From the NCBI GenBank assembly GCA_036268875.1, contig DATATI010000087.1, forward strand, positions 1 through 64,000: 64,000 bases of DNA. Reading direction: 5' to 3'. Below, one piece after another: positions 44,079 to 52,346 of this stretch (its first letter is position 1; each line of letters begins with the position of its first letter). Both the position numbers and the translations under genes were made by a program. The notes below the pieces were generated by a model, which made no database searches, was not told the DNA's origin, and worked only from the letters and a program-made list of their open reading frames with translations. This stretch comes from Polyangia bacterium. Its GTDB lineage: Bacteria; Myxococcota_A; Polyangia; Fen-1088.

Positions 44079-45458
44079 TCAGTGCGCCCCCGCCGCCGCG
44101 GCCAGGGCGGCGTCCCAGTCGATCGGTTTCCAGTCGCCCACCGCCAGCTCGCGCGAGGCGAACTCCCAGATGACCACCTTCTTGCCGGCCAGGCGATCCT
44201 CGCCGGCGAGCTCGCGGGCCAACGCCTGTCGGGTGGCGAAGGCGCCCGAATCGTTCTGGGCCATCACGTCCAGGTCGCGGCCAAGAGCCAGCGACAGATG
44301 CTGCCCGAAGCCCGCTGCCTCGCCCCAGCCCATGGAGTCCAGCGAAAAAACGTTGGTGAAGCTGTCGCCCAGCAGCAACACGTCGGCCTTGGGATTCGAT
44401 TCCCACGGCGTGCCGTTGGCTTCTTGCACCTGCTGCACGGTGATCCGTTGCGGCGCGAAGATGGTCTCTGCTTCGGGGAGCTTCAGCATGTCCACGATGT
44501 CGCCCACGCGTTCGATCGGCATCGCCACCGCCTGGCGCGTGGCTGGTGAAGTCTGACCTATCATTGTCGTCAGGGCAGGCAGCGCCGCCGTCTCGATGAC
44601 GAAATGGGCCAGCTGCCGCGCCACGGCGTCCATCCACTCGGGCGTCCAGTGCGTGTCCTGGACCAGAAAGCGCGGCGGCTCGCCCGGCAGCAGCGTCGGC
44701 GGCCCTGGATCAAAAACGGCGATACCGCGCCCGCGCACCTCGGCGACGAATGGCGCCCAGTCGGGGTTGTGCGGCACCGGCAGTGGACGGCCCGCATCGC
44801 CGCGGCCGTGCAGCTGCAACGGCTGCAGCATGGCCTTGTCGGGCACCGGAAACAAAATCAGCTTGATGCCTCGTTTGCCGAGCGCGTCGGCGAAGGCGAA
44901 GATCGCCGGGCGCGGATCGGGATGGCCGGCCGGCTCGCCGGCGTCCAGCGACGCTTTGATGCGCACCGCGAGGATGTTCGGGTCCAAAAACCCCGGCCCG
45001 CCGAGGTAGGTGATCCCGGGCTTGTAATACAGCCAGCCGCCGTGGCCGACGACCGCTTTCTTGTTGCCCACCCGGCCGAGGCGAGTCAGCAGCGCCTGCA
45101 TGCGCGGCTGTACGGCGTCTTTCGCGTACGACGCCTTGTCCAGATCGTCTTCGAATTGCTTGAGGTTGTCGCGGGTGGGCGCGCGATGAAAAATATCCAG
45201 CAGCATCGTCTCTTCGCCGCGCGCTTTCTCCATCACCGCCTGGCTGACCGGGACGGCGAAGATGAGCAGCAAGAAGAACGACGTGATGGCGATGGCCATC
45301 CCGCGCGAGACGTCGGTGTGGATGATGCCGCGGCGCAGGTGCTCGTCGTGCGAAGGATCGGTGGGCCCGCCGTGACCGGATGTCTTCACGGGTTTTGCCG
45401 TCGGTGCCGGGGCAGCGGCGGCGGCGGTCGCGCGGTTCATATTGGCAAGTGGTCGCAT
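44079..45458 (-). CDS. AlgJ/AlgX-like membrane-anchored SGNH O-acetyltransferase
   Basis: A protein of about 459 residues, anchored by one N-terminal membrane helix (about residues 48-72, GMAIAITSFFLLLIFAVPVS). The periplasmic part has the AlgX/AlgJ SGNH signature: GHGGWLYYKPGITYLGGPG, LILFPVPDKAMLQPLQLHG, the Asp-His pair RFLVQDTHWTPEWMDAV and the nucleophile motif VLLLGDSFTNVFSLDS. It starts 24 bases after the MBOAT acyltransferase gene, the normal AlgI-AlgJ partner order, and should receive acetyl groups from it. The ATG at 45458 is used; TTG 45476 and ATG 45440 are alternatives, none with a clear ribosome site. Confidence 0.85.
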   Translation of the reverse strand: MRPLANMNRATAAAAAPAPTAKPVKTSGHGGPTDPSHDEHLRRGIIHTDVSRGMAIAITSFFLLLIFAVPVSQAVMEKARGEETMLLDIFHRAPTRDNLKQFEDDLDKASYAKDAVQPRMQALLTRLGRVGNKKAVVGHGGWLYYKPGITYLGGPGFLDPNILAVRIKASLDAGEPAGHPDPRPAIFAFADALGKRGIKLILFPVPDKAMLQPLQLHGRGDAGRPLPVPHNPDWAPFVAEVRGRGIAVFDPGPPTLLPGEPPRFLVQDTHWTPEWMDAVARQLAHFVIETAALPALTTMIGQTSPATRQAVAMPIERVGDIVDMLKLPEAETIFAPQRITVQQVQEANGTPWESNPKADVLLLGDSFTNVFSLDSMGWGEAAGFGQHLSLALGRDLDVMAQNDSGAFATRQALARELAGEDRLAGKKVVIWEFASRELAVGDWKPIDWDAALAAAAGAH

Positions 45459-45482
45459 GGTCGTGAAAATGGTCAAACGATT

Positions 45483-46940
45483 TTAGAACTGGAAATACAG
45501 GAACGGGTTAACTGTTTGGGTCCACATCATCAAGATCGCCAGCGCCAGCAAAGCCATACCGCCGACCGAGCGTCCGACGGACAGCTTGTTGGTGAAGGCC
45601 CAGGTGTTTGGCAGGCCCCAGACAGTGATGCCGCAGAGCACGAACATCGCGCCGTGATAAGGCGTGTACATCGCGCCCGCCACGCTGTCGGCCGCCGAGG
45701 TCACGGTGGCCAGGCCCAGCATCGATTTGAAATAGACCAGCGCCTGTCCCAGCGTCTTGGCGCGGAAGAAGACCCACGACAGACACACCACGATGAACGT
45801 GATGCCCACCCGCACCGGGTGCGGCAGCCGGCGGTAAGGGCTGTTTTTTCCCTGCGCGCGTTCGAAGGCCAGCATGCCGCCGTGGATGAGTCCCCAGATG
45901 ATGAAGTTCCAGCTGGCGCCGTGCCACAGGCCGCCCAGCAGCATGACAGCCATCAGGTTGACGTACGTGCGGACCGGGCCTTTGCGGTTGCCGCCCAGCG
46001 GGATGTACAGGTAATCGCGCAGCCACGTCGACAGGCTGATGTGCCAGCGCCGCCAGAAATCGGTGATGTTGTCCGCCTTGTACGGCGAATCGAAGTTCTG
46101 GATCAGGACAAAGCCCATCATCAGCGCCAGCCCGACCGCCATGTCCGAGTATCCGGAGAAATCGAAGTAGATCTGAAACGCGTAGCCGAAGATCCCGAAC
46201 CAGGCGTCGCCCACGTGCAGGGCGCCGCCGGCGAAGGCGGTGTCGGCGATGTGACCCATCGGGTTGGCCAGCAAGATCTTCTTGCCCATGCCGAAGGCGA
46301 AGAAGGCCACGCCGCGGGCGAACTTGTCCCAGGTGTGCTGGCGTTCGCGCATCTGCTGTTCCAGCGCGGCGTAGCGAATGATCGGGCCGGCGACCAGATC
46401 GGGGAAGAACGCCTCGAAGCACATGTAGTCGGTGAAGCGGCGCATGGGCCGGGCTTCGCCGCGGTAGACGTCGATGGCGTAGCTCATCGCCTTGAACGTG
46501 TAGAACGAGATTCCCACCGGCAGCACGAGGTGCAGCACCGGCACGAGATCGTGTCCCATCCCCAGCGCGCGGCCGAGAGCGTTGACGTTCTCCGCGGCGA
46601 AGCCGGTGTACTTGAACACCGCCAGCAAACCCATGTTGGTGACGATCGAAACCGCCAGGACGATCCGCATCTTGCGGGTGCGCGGGATCTCCGGTCCGAT
46701 GATCGGCGGCAGGCCGTCCTGATCAGGCAGCCCGGCGAAGCGGACCAGGGCCAGCCCGCAGAAATAATCGACGCTGGACCCGAAGAACATGATCACCGCC
46801 CAGATCGGATTCGCCCAGCCGTAGAACACGTAGCTGGACAGCGCGATCATCGCGGTGCGGGCCCGGAAAGGCAGCGCGTAGTAAAGACAAAGAACCAGCG
46901 GCAAAAAGTAGAACAGAAAGATCTGACTGGAAAAAACCAT
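45483..46940 (-). CDS. MBOAT-family O-acyltransferase (AlgI-like)
   Basis: A 485-residue multi-pass inner-membrane protein that transfers acetyl groups across the membrane for glycan O-acetylation. MBOAT hallmarks are clear: an N-terminal MVFSSQIFLFYFLPLVLCLY, VLHLVLPVGISFYTFKAMSY, FPDLVAGPIIRYAALEQQM, YAFQIYFDFSGYSDMAVGLA, NITDFWRRWHISLSTWLRDY and the active-site His region LLGGLWHGASWNFIIWGLIH. About ten hydrophobic segments are present. It is the first gene of the minus-strand glycan operon and is directly followed by an AlgJ-like gene. The ATG at 46940 is preceded by AGGAACGC. Confidence 0.94.
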   Translation of the reverse strand: MVFSSQIFLFYFLPLVLCLYYALPFRARTAMIALSSYVFYGWANPIWAVIMFFGSSVDYFCGLALVRFAGLPDQDGLPPIIGPEIPRTRKMRIVLAVSIVTNMGLLAVFKYTGFAAENVNALGRALGMGHDLVPVLHLVLPVGISFYTFKAMSYAIDVYRGEARPMRRFTDYMCFEAFFPDLVAGPIIRYAALEQQMRERQHTWDKFARGVAFFAFGMGKKILLANPMGHIADTAFAGGALHVGDAWFGIFGYAFQIYFDFSGYSDMAVGLALMMGFVLIQNFDSPYKADNITDFWRRWHISLSTWLRDYLYIPLGGNRKGPVRTYVNLMAVMLLGGLWHGASWNFIIWGLIHGGMLAFERAQGKNSPYRRLPHPVRVGITFIVVCLSWVFFRAKTLGQALVYFKSMLGLATVTSAADSVAGAMYTPYHGAMFVLCGITVWGLPNTWAFTNKLSVGRSVGGMALLALAILMMWTQTVNPFLYFQF

Positions 46941-47389
46941 CCGCGTTCCTGCTTCTCAAAGTGAGGGCCGATTGCCCGCCGACTTCAGCGCGGACGCACG
47001 GACGTTGCCGATCGCGACTCGCCGCTGCAACCAACGACGAGTTCCTCGGTGACCGGCCCATAAACGGCCTTCACCGCTGCGCGAGAGACGTGGCAATAAC
47101 GAGACCGCCTTCAAATTCAAACGTCGAATTCTTTGCGGCAGTATCGTTTTTTGCCGCCGTCACGTTCTCAAACGTCAAAGCGAAGGGCTTAATTCACAAA
47201 CAAAAAGGCAGCGCGCACCGTGCGGTTCGCCCTCATCGGGTGCATACACCGACCCATGCCAACCCCGGCTTCCCGACGCTACCTACATCACTCTAACATG
47301 AAGAGTTGATCGTCAGTCAGAATTTCGCCTGCTTGGTCGGACCACGACGGTGGACGCGACAATTTCACGGCCGGCGGCGAAGGAATTCC
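46941..47389. other. 449-bp intergenic region, likely promoter of the glycan operon
   Basis: This gap separates the divergent MBOAT gene and a small plus-strand gene. It is visibly more AT-rich than the genes (for example around 47110-47220) and holds the 9-bp direct repeat TCAAACGTC at 47117-47125 and 47168-47176, 51 bases apart. That suggests a regulator site, but no consensus promoter can be named. Short open frames here show no coding signs. Confidence 0.5.
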
Positions 47390-47611
47390 GTGGGTTGGGC
47401 ACACACGGCCATTAAACCTGGCGACACGCTTCAACGGCATCTGCGCAACCTGGTGGGCAAGACGATCACTTTGCGTCTCAGCGACGGCACCGATCTGACG
47501 GGCCGAACCCGGTTCGTGGCCAAAGATTGTATGCTGTTCGAGGAGACCCCCGGCGCACCGCTCGTCACCGTATCCTTGGAACATGTGGTGACGGTTCGCC
47601 TCAGCGACTAG
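47390..47611 (+). CDS. Small SH3/Sm-like barrel protein, 73 aa
   Basis: A 73-residue protein starting at the GTG at 47390, which has AAGGA seven bases upstream; an in-frame extension to 47306 has none. The body is a compact strand-turn pattern: LRNLVGKTITLRLSDGTDLT, GRTRFVAKDCMLFEETPG and VTVSLEHVVTVRLSD. The opening TITLRLSDGTDLTGRT resembles Sm/Lsm or RNA-thumb-like small barrels, but similarity to any family is unproven. No signal peptide. Its last 11 bases overlap the end of the convergent anti-sigma gene. It may bind nucleic acid or a peptide; this is inference. Confidence 0.55.
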   Translation: MGWAHTAIKPGDTLQRHLRNLVGKTITLRLSDGTDLTGRTRFVAKDCMLFEETPGAPLVTVSLEHVVTVRLSD

Positions 47612-48902
47612 CGGCGGCGGCTTCTCTCCCGTCGGCCGGCGCATCTTCGGCTGCTTCGATCTGTTGCAGGCCGTTGCGGGCGCTGGCCCGAACGCGGTCG
47701 GAGCGATCGCGCGCGGCGCGTTCAAACAATGACCGCGCGCCCACCCGATCGCCGGCTTCGACCAGCAGCCAACCCAGCGAGGCGCTGGCCTCGCCGGCGC
47801 GGGCCGATTGCGGGAATCGGCTGACAAAGCTGGCGATGGCGGCGCGCGCTTGCTGCCGCTGACCGGCGCGGCCCAAAGCCACCCCGCGCCAGAACAGGGC
47901 GTCCTCGACGATGGCGTCGCCCGGCACGCGTCGTTCGAGATCGGCGAAGGCGGCGGCGGCGGCCATGAAGTCGCCCTGGCGAAGCAGCATCCAGCCTTGC
48001 TGGAAAGCGGCGCGATCGGCGGCGGCGATCGTCGGCGCGGGCGGCGGCGGCGCCGCTGACGCCACCACTGGCCAGCGGGCGCTTGCTCGCCGCGACGACG
48101 GTTGTATCGGTGGACGTGACGCGGCTTCGGGCGGCGTGACCAGGGCGGGTTTTTGCGGTGCGCGTTTCGGAGCGTCGGTGGCCACCAGCGACGGCGCAAC
48201 CGGTGTCGGTGGCGACGCCAACCATTGATCGCCTTCGCCCAGTCGGGTCACCCGCTTGTCGCCGATGCTCACGTCGACCACGCCATGATGGACGTGCACC
48301 GATTGCAGCCGATTGCCGGCGGCCGTGATGTCAAAGTGCGTGCCGCGCACCTCGACCGTCGCGTCGCCCACCATCACGCGCAGCCGCTCGGTCGGGGCCA
48401 GCGGCTTGACCTCGAGATCGATGGTGCCGGATTCCAGGCGGATGATCTCGTCACCGCCGGTTTGCGCGCGATCGTAAGCCGCTTGTCCGATCACGCGCAC
48501 CGAGGCGTGCGACGCCGACGCCGCGGGCGCGGGCGGGTTTCGCGTTCCGTGATAGAGCGACGCCAGCAAGGTGCCGGCCCCGATCGTCAACGCCAGCGCC
48601 GCTGCCGCCGACCAGCGCCACGGTCGGCCCATCGACAGGGCCCGCCGCCGCGGCCCCGACGCTTCCGAGCGCAACGCCATCACGATGCGCGTGCGCGATG
48701 CCGCCGGGATGATCGGCGCGGTCAGCGTGCGGGCGCGCCGGCCCAGCTGCTCCAGCGCCCGCAGCTCGGAGGCGCAATGGGCGCACGATTCGACGTGCGT
48801 GGTCTGTGCGGCGGTCAATCCTTGCGACGCGGCTTGACCCAATTTCCATCCGGTCGGGCATTGCGCCGATCGAAAGCGCCGCCAAAAATCTCCCGTCGTC
48901 AT
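47601..48902 (-). CDS. FecR-like anti-sigma factor with zinc finger and TPR tail
   Basis: A 433-residue membrane protein. The N-terminal cytoplasmic part has the ZAS motif HVESCAHC (His36, Cys40, Cys43); a membrane helix follows (about residues 90-110, WSAAAALALTIGAGTLLASL). The periplasmic FecR domain (about 125-230) reads IIRLESGTIDLEVKPLAPTE, VMVGDATVEVRGTHFDITAA and VHHGVVDVSIGDKRVTRLG. A Pro-rich linker leads to a TPR/YbgF-like tail (about 295-420: QQGWMLLRQGDFMAAAAAFA, LGWLLVEAGDRVGARSLFE). It should restrain the upstream sigma factor; both overlap as ATGA. The ATG at 48902 matches the coupled start. Confidence 0.88.
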   Translation of the reverse strand: MTTGDFWRRFRSAQCPTGWKLGQAASQGLTAAQTTHVESCAHCASELRALEQLGRRARTLTAPIIPAASRTRIVMALRSEASGPRRRALSMGRPWRWSAAAALALTIGAGTLLASLYHGTRNPPAPAASASHASVRVIGQAAYDRAQTGGDEIIRLESGTIDLEVKPLAPTERLRVMVGDATVEVRGTHFDITAAGNRLQSVHVHHGVVDVSIGDKRVTRLGEGDQWLASPPTPVAPSLVATDAPKRAPQKPALVTPPEAASRPPIQPSSRRASARWPVVASAAPPPPAPTIAAADRAAFQQGWMLLRQGDFMAAAAAFADLERRVPGDAIVEDALFWRGVALGRAGQRQQARAAIASFVSRFPQSARAGEASASLGWLLVEAGDRVGARSLFERAARDRSDRVRASARNGLQQIEAAEDAPADGREAAAASR

Positions 48903-49522
48903 GGCCCGTTCCCTTCCATCAACGCGGCCCGCAAGCGCGTGCGTGCGTCGTGCAGCCGCCTCCACACCGTTCCTTCGGGAATGCCCAGCGCTCGGGCCAC
49001 GTCGACGCCACGCAGGCCTTCGATCTCGCACAGCGTGAAGACCAGCGACAGATCACTCGGCAGCAGAGCCAGGCTGCGTTCCAGGCGCGAAAGAAACTGG
49101 CTGCGCACGGCGTCTTCGTCGGGCGGGTCGGCGGTGGTTCGCCAAAGCGCGTCCGTCGCCGCCGCCACCATCGATCGCCGTCGCGATTCGCCGCGCACGT
49201 GGTGGCGCATGACGTTGACGGCGATGCCCAGCAACCAGGTGCTGACCGCCGCCTTGCCAGCATAGCCAGGCGCTGACCGAAACACTTCGATGAAGGTCGA
49301 CTGCACCAGATCGTCCAGATCCTTGGCGTCGACGCCGCGGGCCCGGCCAAGGACGCGGTACACGCGATCGCCGTGGCGGTTGAACAACTCTTCCAGCGCC
49401 ACCGCCTCGCCGCGCGCGCAGGCGGTCAGCAGATCTTCGTCGGACAATTCCCGGTGCGCCTGCCTCGCGCGGTGAAGCAAAAGCAGTTTTCCGCTGGTCT
49501 TTCCCGACGTGTTTGCGGTCAT
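48899..49522 (-). CDS. ECF-type RNA polymerase sigma factor
   Basis: A 207-residue sigma-70 family factor. Region 2 (about residues 42-115) reads LEELFNRHGDRVYRVLGRA, DAKDLDDLVQSTFIEVFRSA and VSTWLLGIAVNVMRHHVRGE. Region 4 (about 148-200) reads LALLPSDLSLVFTLCEIEGL, RGVDVARALGIPEGTVWRRL, the helix-turn-helix. It is coupled to both neighbours by ATGA overlaps, with an exported protein upstream and a FecR-like anti-sigma downstream. The ATG at 49522 is supported by this overlap. It is not closely similar to the sigma factor at 36214-36852 but plays the same role in a parallel operon. Confidence 0.92.
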   Translation of the reverse strand: MTANTSGKTSGKLLLLHRARQAHRELSDEDLLTACARGEAVALEELFNRHGDRVYRVLGRARGVDAKDLDDLVQSTFIEVFRSAPGYAGKAAVSTWLLGIAVNVMRHHVRGESRRRSMVAAATDALWRTTADPPDEDAVRSQFLSRLERSLALLPSDLSLVFTLCEIEGLRGVDVARALGIPEGTVWRRLHDARTRLRAALMEGNGP

Positions 49523-50472
49523 GGTGTCACCACGCAGAATAACCCCAAGCGAACGTGGCCGGCCGGCTCGCCGATCAAGATGGCCCCCTGATCGTCGGTG
49601 GCCTGCGAACGGGCAAAGGGCGACCAGGCGCCGCCCAGTTCGGCGGCCAACGCCGTGTGCGGTCCGAGCGGCCAGCGGCCTTGCAGGGAAACTTCCAGCC
49701 GCAATCCGTGGTCGTTCAGGACCGAGGCGTCGCGCAAAAGACCGCCTTCGGTGCGCGTGCGAAACCACCCCGCCCCGACGCCGACCGCGGGGACAATCAG
49801 AAAACCACCGGCGTCGTGCAGCCACGCCGCCGTCGCCAGGAGATCGACATCTTCGCGCAAGACAGTGTCCGGCTGCGAGGCACCCGTCAGGTCCGCGTCG
49901 CGCATCGAGCGCAGGCGTGCGCCCGCGCAGATCGCGCCCGCCCGCACGCAGGCGCCCAGCGTCACGCCCAGCCAGACCGATCGATCAGCCGCCAGTGACG
50001 TCTCCGGCCCGCCGTGCAGGTGGACCCGGGCAGCGCTTTGGAGGCCGGGCAGCGAAAGGGGGAGAGCACCGGCGCGGGCCGTCTGGGCGTCTGGCGCCGG
50101 CACCAGCAGCATGGGGTCTTCGTCCAGGGTCCAGCTTTCGATCAAACTGGCGGCGGTTCTGGCTTCAGCGAAGACGCGGGTGCTGGTGCGTCCCGATTCG
50201 TCTACCGTGGTCAAGGTGAACCCGGTCTGGTCGCGGTGAGCTTCGATCCGCGCCCGGACGGTCCGGGCGGAGCACCGCGGTTGCGGCGACACTCGGACGC
50301 CGTGTTCGTTAAGAATGATCTTGATTGATTCAACAATGGCGGGCGGGCCCTCCAGCAGAGCCACCGGCTCGCAGACCGCGGCCGGCGATGCAATTGATCG
50401 TGGAGGCCCGATCAACGCGATCAATAAACCGATCAGCGGCGCCAACAACAAACGCGCCCGCTGGTTTGCCAT
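49519..50472 (-). CDS. Exported protein of second ECF operon, possible outer-membrane barrel
   Basis: A 317-residue protein with a signal peptide (LLLAPLIGLLIALIGPPRSIASP). A short alpha/beta domain follows (about residues 33-120: VALLEGPPAIVESIKIILNE, ARTVRARIEAHRDQTGF), then a strand-rich C-terminal half (about 145-317: LPGLQSAARVHLHGGPETSL, VPAVGVGAGWFRTRTEGGLL) that could be an outer-membrane barrel. No family is recognised. The layout (small alpha/beta part then barrel-like half) matches the exported protein at 33988-35208. The ATG at 50472 opens a three-gene operon; its stop overlaps the sigma start. Confidence 0.65.
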   Translation of the reverse strand: MANQRARLLLAPLIGLLIALIGPPRSIASPAAVCEPVALLEGPPAIVESIKIILNEHGVRVSPQPRCSARTVRARIEAHRDQTGFTLTTVDESGRTSTRVFAEARTAASLIESWTLDEDPMLLVPAPDAQTARAGALPLSLPGLQSAARVHLHGGPETSLAADRSVWLGVTLGACVRAGAICAGARLRSMRDADLTGASQPDTVLREDVDLLATAAWLHDAGGFLIVPAVGVGAGWFRTRTEGGLLRDASVLNDHGLRLEVSLQGRWPLGPHTALAAELGGAWSPFARSQATDDQGAILIGEPAGHVRLGLFCVVTP

Positions 50473-50773
50473 TCCACTTCTCGCTTGATTGACGTCGGCT
50501 CAGCGTAGCGTAAATCCGTCGCCAGCGATCAACCGGCCCGCGCTGTAACCGCTGTTTCTCCGAGGACACCGGCCAGGCGAAGGATGGGGACGTCGCGGGC
50601 ACTTATCCTAGTGCGCTGCTTGGCTCTAGGTCGAAAATCAAGCCAAGATTTCGCGGTTGGCGAAAATGGTGCCGGGTCTTGAAGGTTTCGGGCGCGGCCG
50701 ACGGTATTGCCATGGACCTGACGGTTCCGCTCTGTCCAAGGTCCTAGTTTTCCTTCTGAAGAATTCCGTTCCG

Positions 50774-50785
50774 GTCTGGCCAGAC
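50774..50785. promoter_or_regulatory. 12-bp palindrome GTCTGGCCAGAC
   Basis: A perfect dyad in the middle of the divergent intergenic region, about 300 bases before the first codon of either flanking gene. Its size fits a dimeric regulator site, but no consensus promoter is seen beside it. Confidence 0.35.
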
Positions 50786-50980
50786 ATGCTAAGTTCGAAT
50801 CAAGCAGCTTCGGGGAGGCGGAGTGTCGTGGCTGGTGTGAGCACCCCGAACGCGGCGGATTTTTTTCCGCCAACGGACTTGGGCTCAACGTCGCATTGTT
50901 ATCGCGGCAGCTTTATTCGGGTGGTTTGGCTGGAAGGATTCTTTCGGGGGGCGGAACGATCACAGTAGGAATGACGTCGA

Positions 50981-50994
50981 ACGAGACGTCTCGT
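50981..50994. promoter_or_regulatory. 14-bp palindrome ACGAGACGTCTCGT
   Basis: A perfect 14-bp dyad ending 29 bases before the ATG of the esterase lipoprotein gene and upstream of its GGAGG ribosome site. The position suits an operator or an mRNA 5' hairpin. Confidence 0.45.
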
Positions 50995-51023
50995 TGGCTC
51001 CTTTTCTCAGTTGGAGGCGAAAG

Positions 51024-52181
51024 ATGTCCAAAGTCAGCCCCGTCGGAATTGCGGTGACGGCCCTGGCCAGCCTCACTTTGGCGGCTTCGTGCGGGTTGCA
51101 GGTCAAGTATTATCCGGACGAGGAGCCAGGCAGCGGCGGGTCCCCGGTCGGCAGTGGCAGCGGTGGCACCACGGTCGGCAGCGGCGGCACCACGGTCGGC
51201 AGCGGCAGCGGTGGCTCAAACGGCAGCGGTGGCAATTCCCAGAGCACCGGCAGCGGCGGTCAGACGGGTGGCGACGGAGGCATGCCGACGACGGGCAGCG
51301 GCGGCGCCGGCATGGGCGGCGTGTCGGGCATCATGGTGAACATCGGCGGCACGATGGTCCCGAAGGAGAAGGCCATCGCCTTCATTCACTTCGGTCACTC
51401 GAACATGGCGGGACGCGGTCAGGCGCCCGCCAGTCTTAAGCCATACTTCCTCACCGACGTTGATCCGCACGCCTGGATGTATCACGCGTCCGGCAACAAG
51501 AAAGGGTTCCTCCCGGCCAATGAACCTTTTACGGCGGGCGACGCGACGAGCTTGCAAGAGAACGACGGCGGCCCAGGAACACCATTGGTCAAGCAAGCAG
51601 CCGCGATGGCGCCTGGGTATGAATTCATTTCAGTCGGATTTGGCCAGAACGCGCTGTTCTGTCGCAATTACGCACCCGGCGGCACGTATTACAAAGCGGC
51701 AATGGCCGGCCCGATGGCCCTCAAAGGCCAAGTCACATTCGCCGCCATTGTCATCATGCTGGGAATTACCGAACGTCACGGCACGGCGACGGACATTCAA
51801 AATTACCCGATGTGCATCAACAGCATTGTCACGCAGATCCGCACCGACCTGGGATTGCCCAATCTACCGCTGATGATCACCGACTACGAGATGACCGCCA
51901 ACACCAGCGCCGGCGAGGATCTGACGTACAACGGACCGTTCGGCAGCCAGATCCTGCCGCGCATTCACACCATCCCGTCGTTTATCTCCAAGTTGCACCC
52001 CATCACGTACATGCCGCCAACTGGGATGAACCCGGCGGTCATGAACTCGGCGCTGGTGCCGACAGACAAGCTGGCGTTGAGAGACGATCACCACTTTCAG
52101 CTCGACTCGCACAAAACCTGGACCCAAAACCTACTGGACATCATGAAAGAAGCCGGCTGGTTCCCCTGGGCAGCGCAATAA
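51024..52181 (+). CDS. SASA/SGNH-type carbohydrate esterase lipoprotein
   Basis: A 385-residue lipoprotein (VTALASLTLAASCGLQVK, lipobox) with an 80-residue Gly/Ser/Thr linker full of GSGG runs. The catalytic domain (about residues 120-385) resembles the sialate O-acetylesterase (SASA, DUF303) group: block I reads AFIHFGHSNMAGRGQAPA, block II FISVGFGQNALFC, the Gly-rich YAPGGTYYKAAM, and the Asp-His pair DDHHFQLDSHKTW near the end. Block I normally reads GQSNM; here Gln is His. It probably removes acetyl groups from a surface or environmental glycan. The ATG at 51024 has GGAGG seven bases upstream. Confidence 0.78.
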   Translation: MSKVSPVGIAVTALASLTLAASCGLQVKYYPDEEPGSGGSPVGSGSGGTTVGSGGTTVGSGSGGSNGSGGNSQSTGSGGQTGGDGGMPTTGSGGAGMGGVSGIMVNIGGTMVPKEKAIAFIHFGHSNMAGRGQAPASLKPYFLTDVDPHAWMYHASGNKKGFLPANEPFTAGDATSLQENDGGPGTPLVKQAAAMAPGYEFISVGFGQNALFCRNYAPGGTYYKAAMAGPMALKGQVTFAAIVIMLGITERHGTATDIQNYPMCINSIVTQIRTDLGLPNLPLMITDYEMTANTSAGEDLTYNGPFGSQILPRIHTIPSFISKLHPITYMPPTGMNPAVMNSALVPTDKLALRDDHHFQLDSHKTWTQNLLDIMKEAGWFPWAAQ

Positions 52182-52346
52182 ACGTTGCGCGCTGACAGCG
52201 AGACCACGGCGATCTCCGTCGAGAAATTGCCATCCCCACTCTTGCCAGGTAAATCGTTCTCACGTACGGTCTGATTTCTTGCGGGCCCAATCGGCAAGCA
52301 ACTGGTCGAAAGGAACCGCGGGGATGCAACACGCGAGTTTGGCGGC

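Larger units (their letters stand above)
50473..51023. other. 551-bp divergent intergenic region, likely promoters
   Basis: The gap lies between the divergent exported-protein gene and the esterase lipoprotein gene, so it must carry promoters for both. It contains two perfect palindromes (50774-50785 and 50981-50994). A frame at 50657-50968 exists but has no ribosome site or recognisable protein, so I do not call a gene. Confidence 0.55.

Noticed and set aside
44604-46964. 786-residue open frame on the plus strand
   Set aside because: It lies antisense to the MBOAT and AlgJ-like genes, both clearly coding, and is rich in His/Arg/Gln from reversed high-GC codons.
50657-50968. 103-residue plus-strand open frame in the divergent promoter region
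   Set aside because: It has no ribosome site or recognisable domain, and overlaps the region where promoters for both flanking genes must lie.
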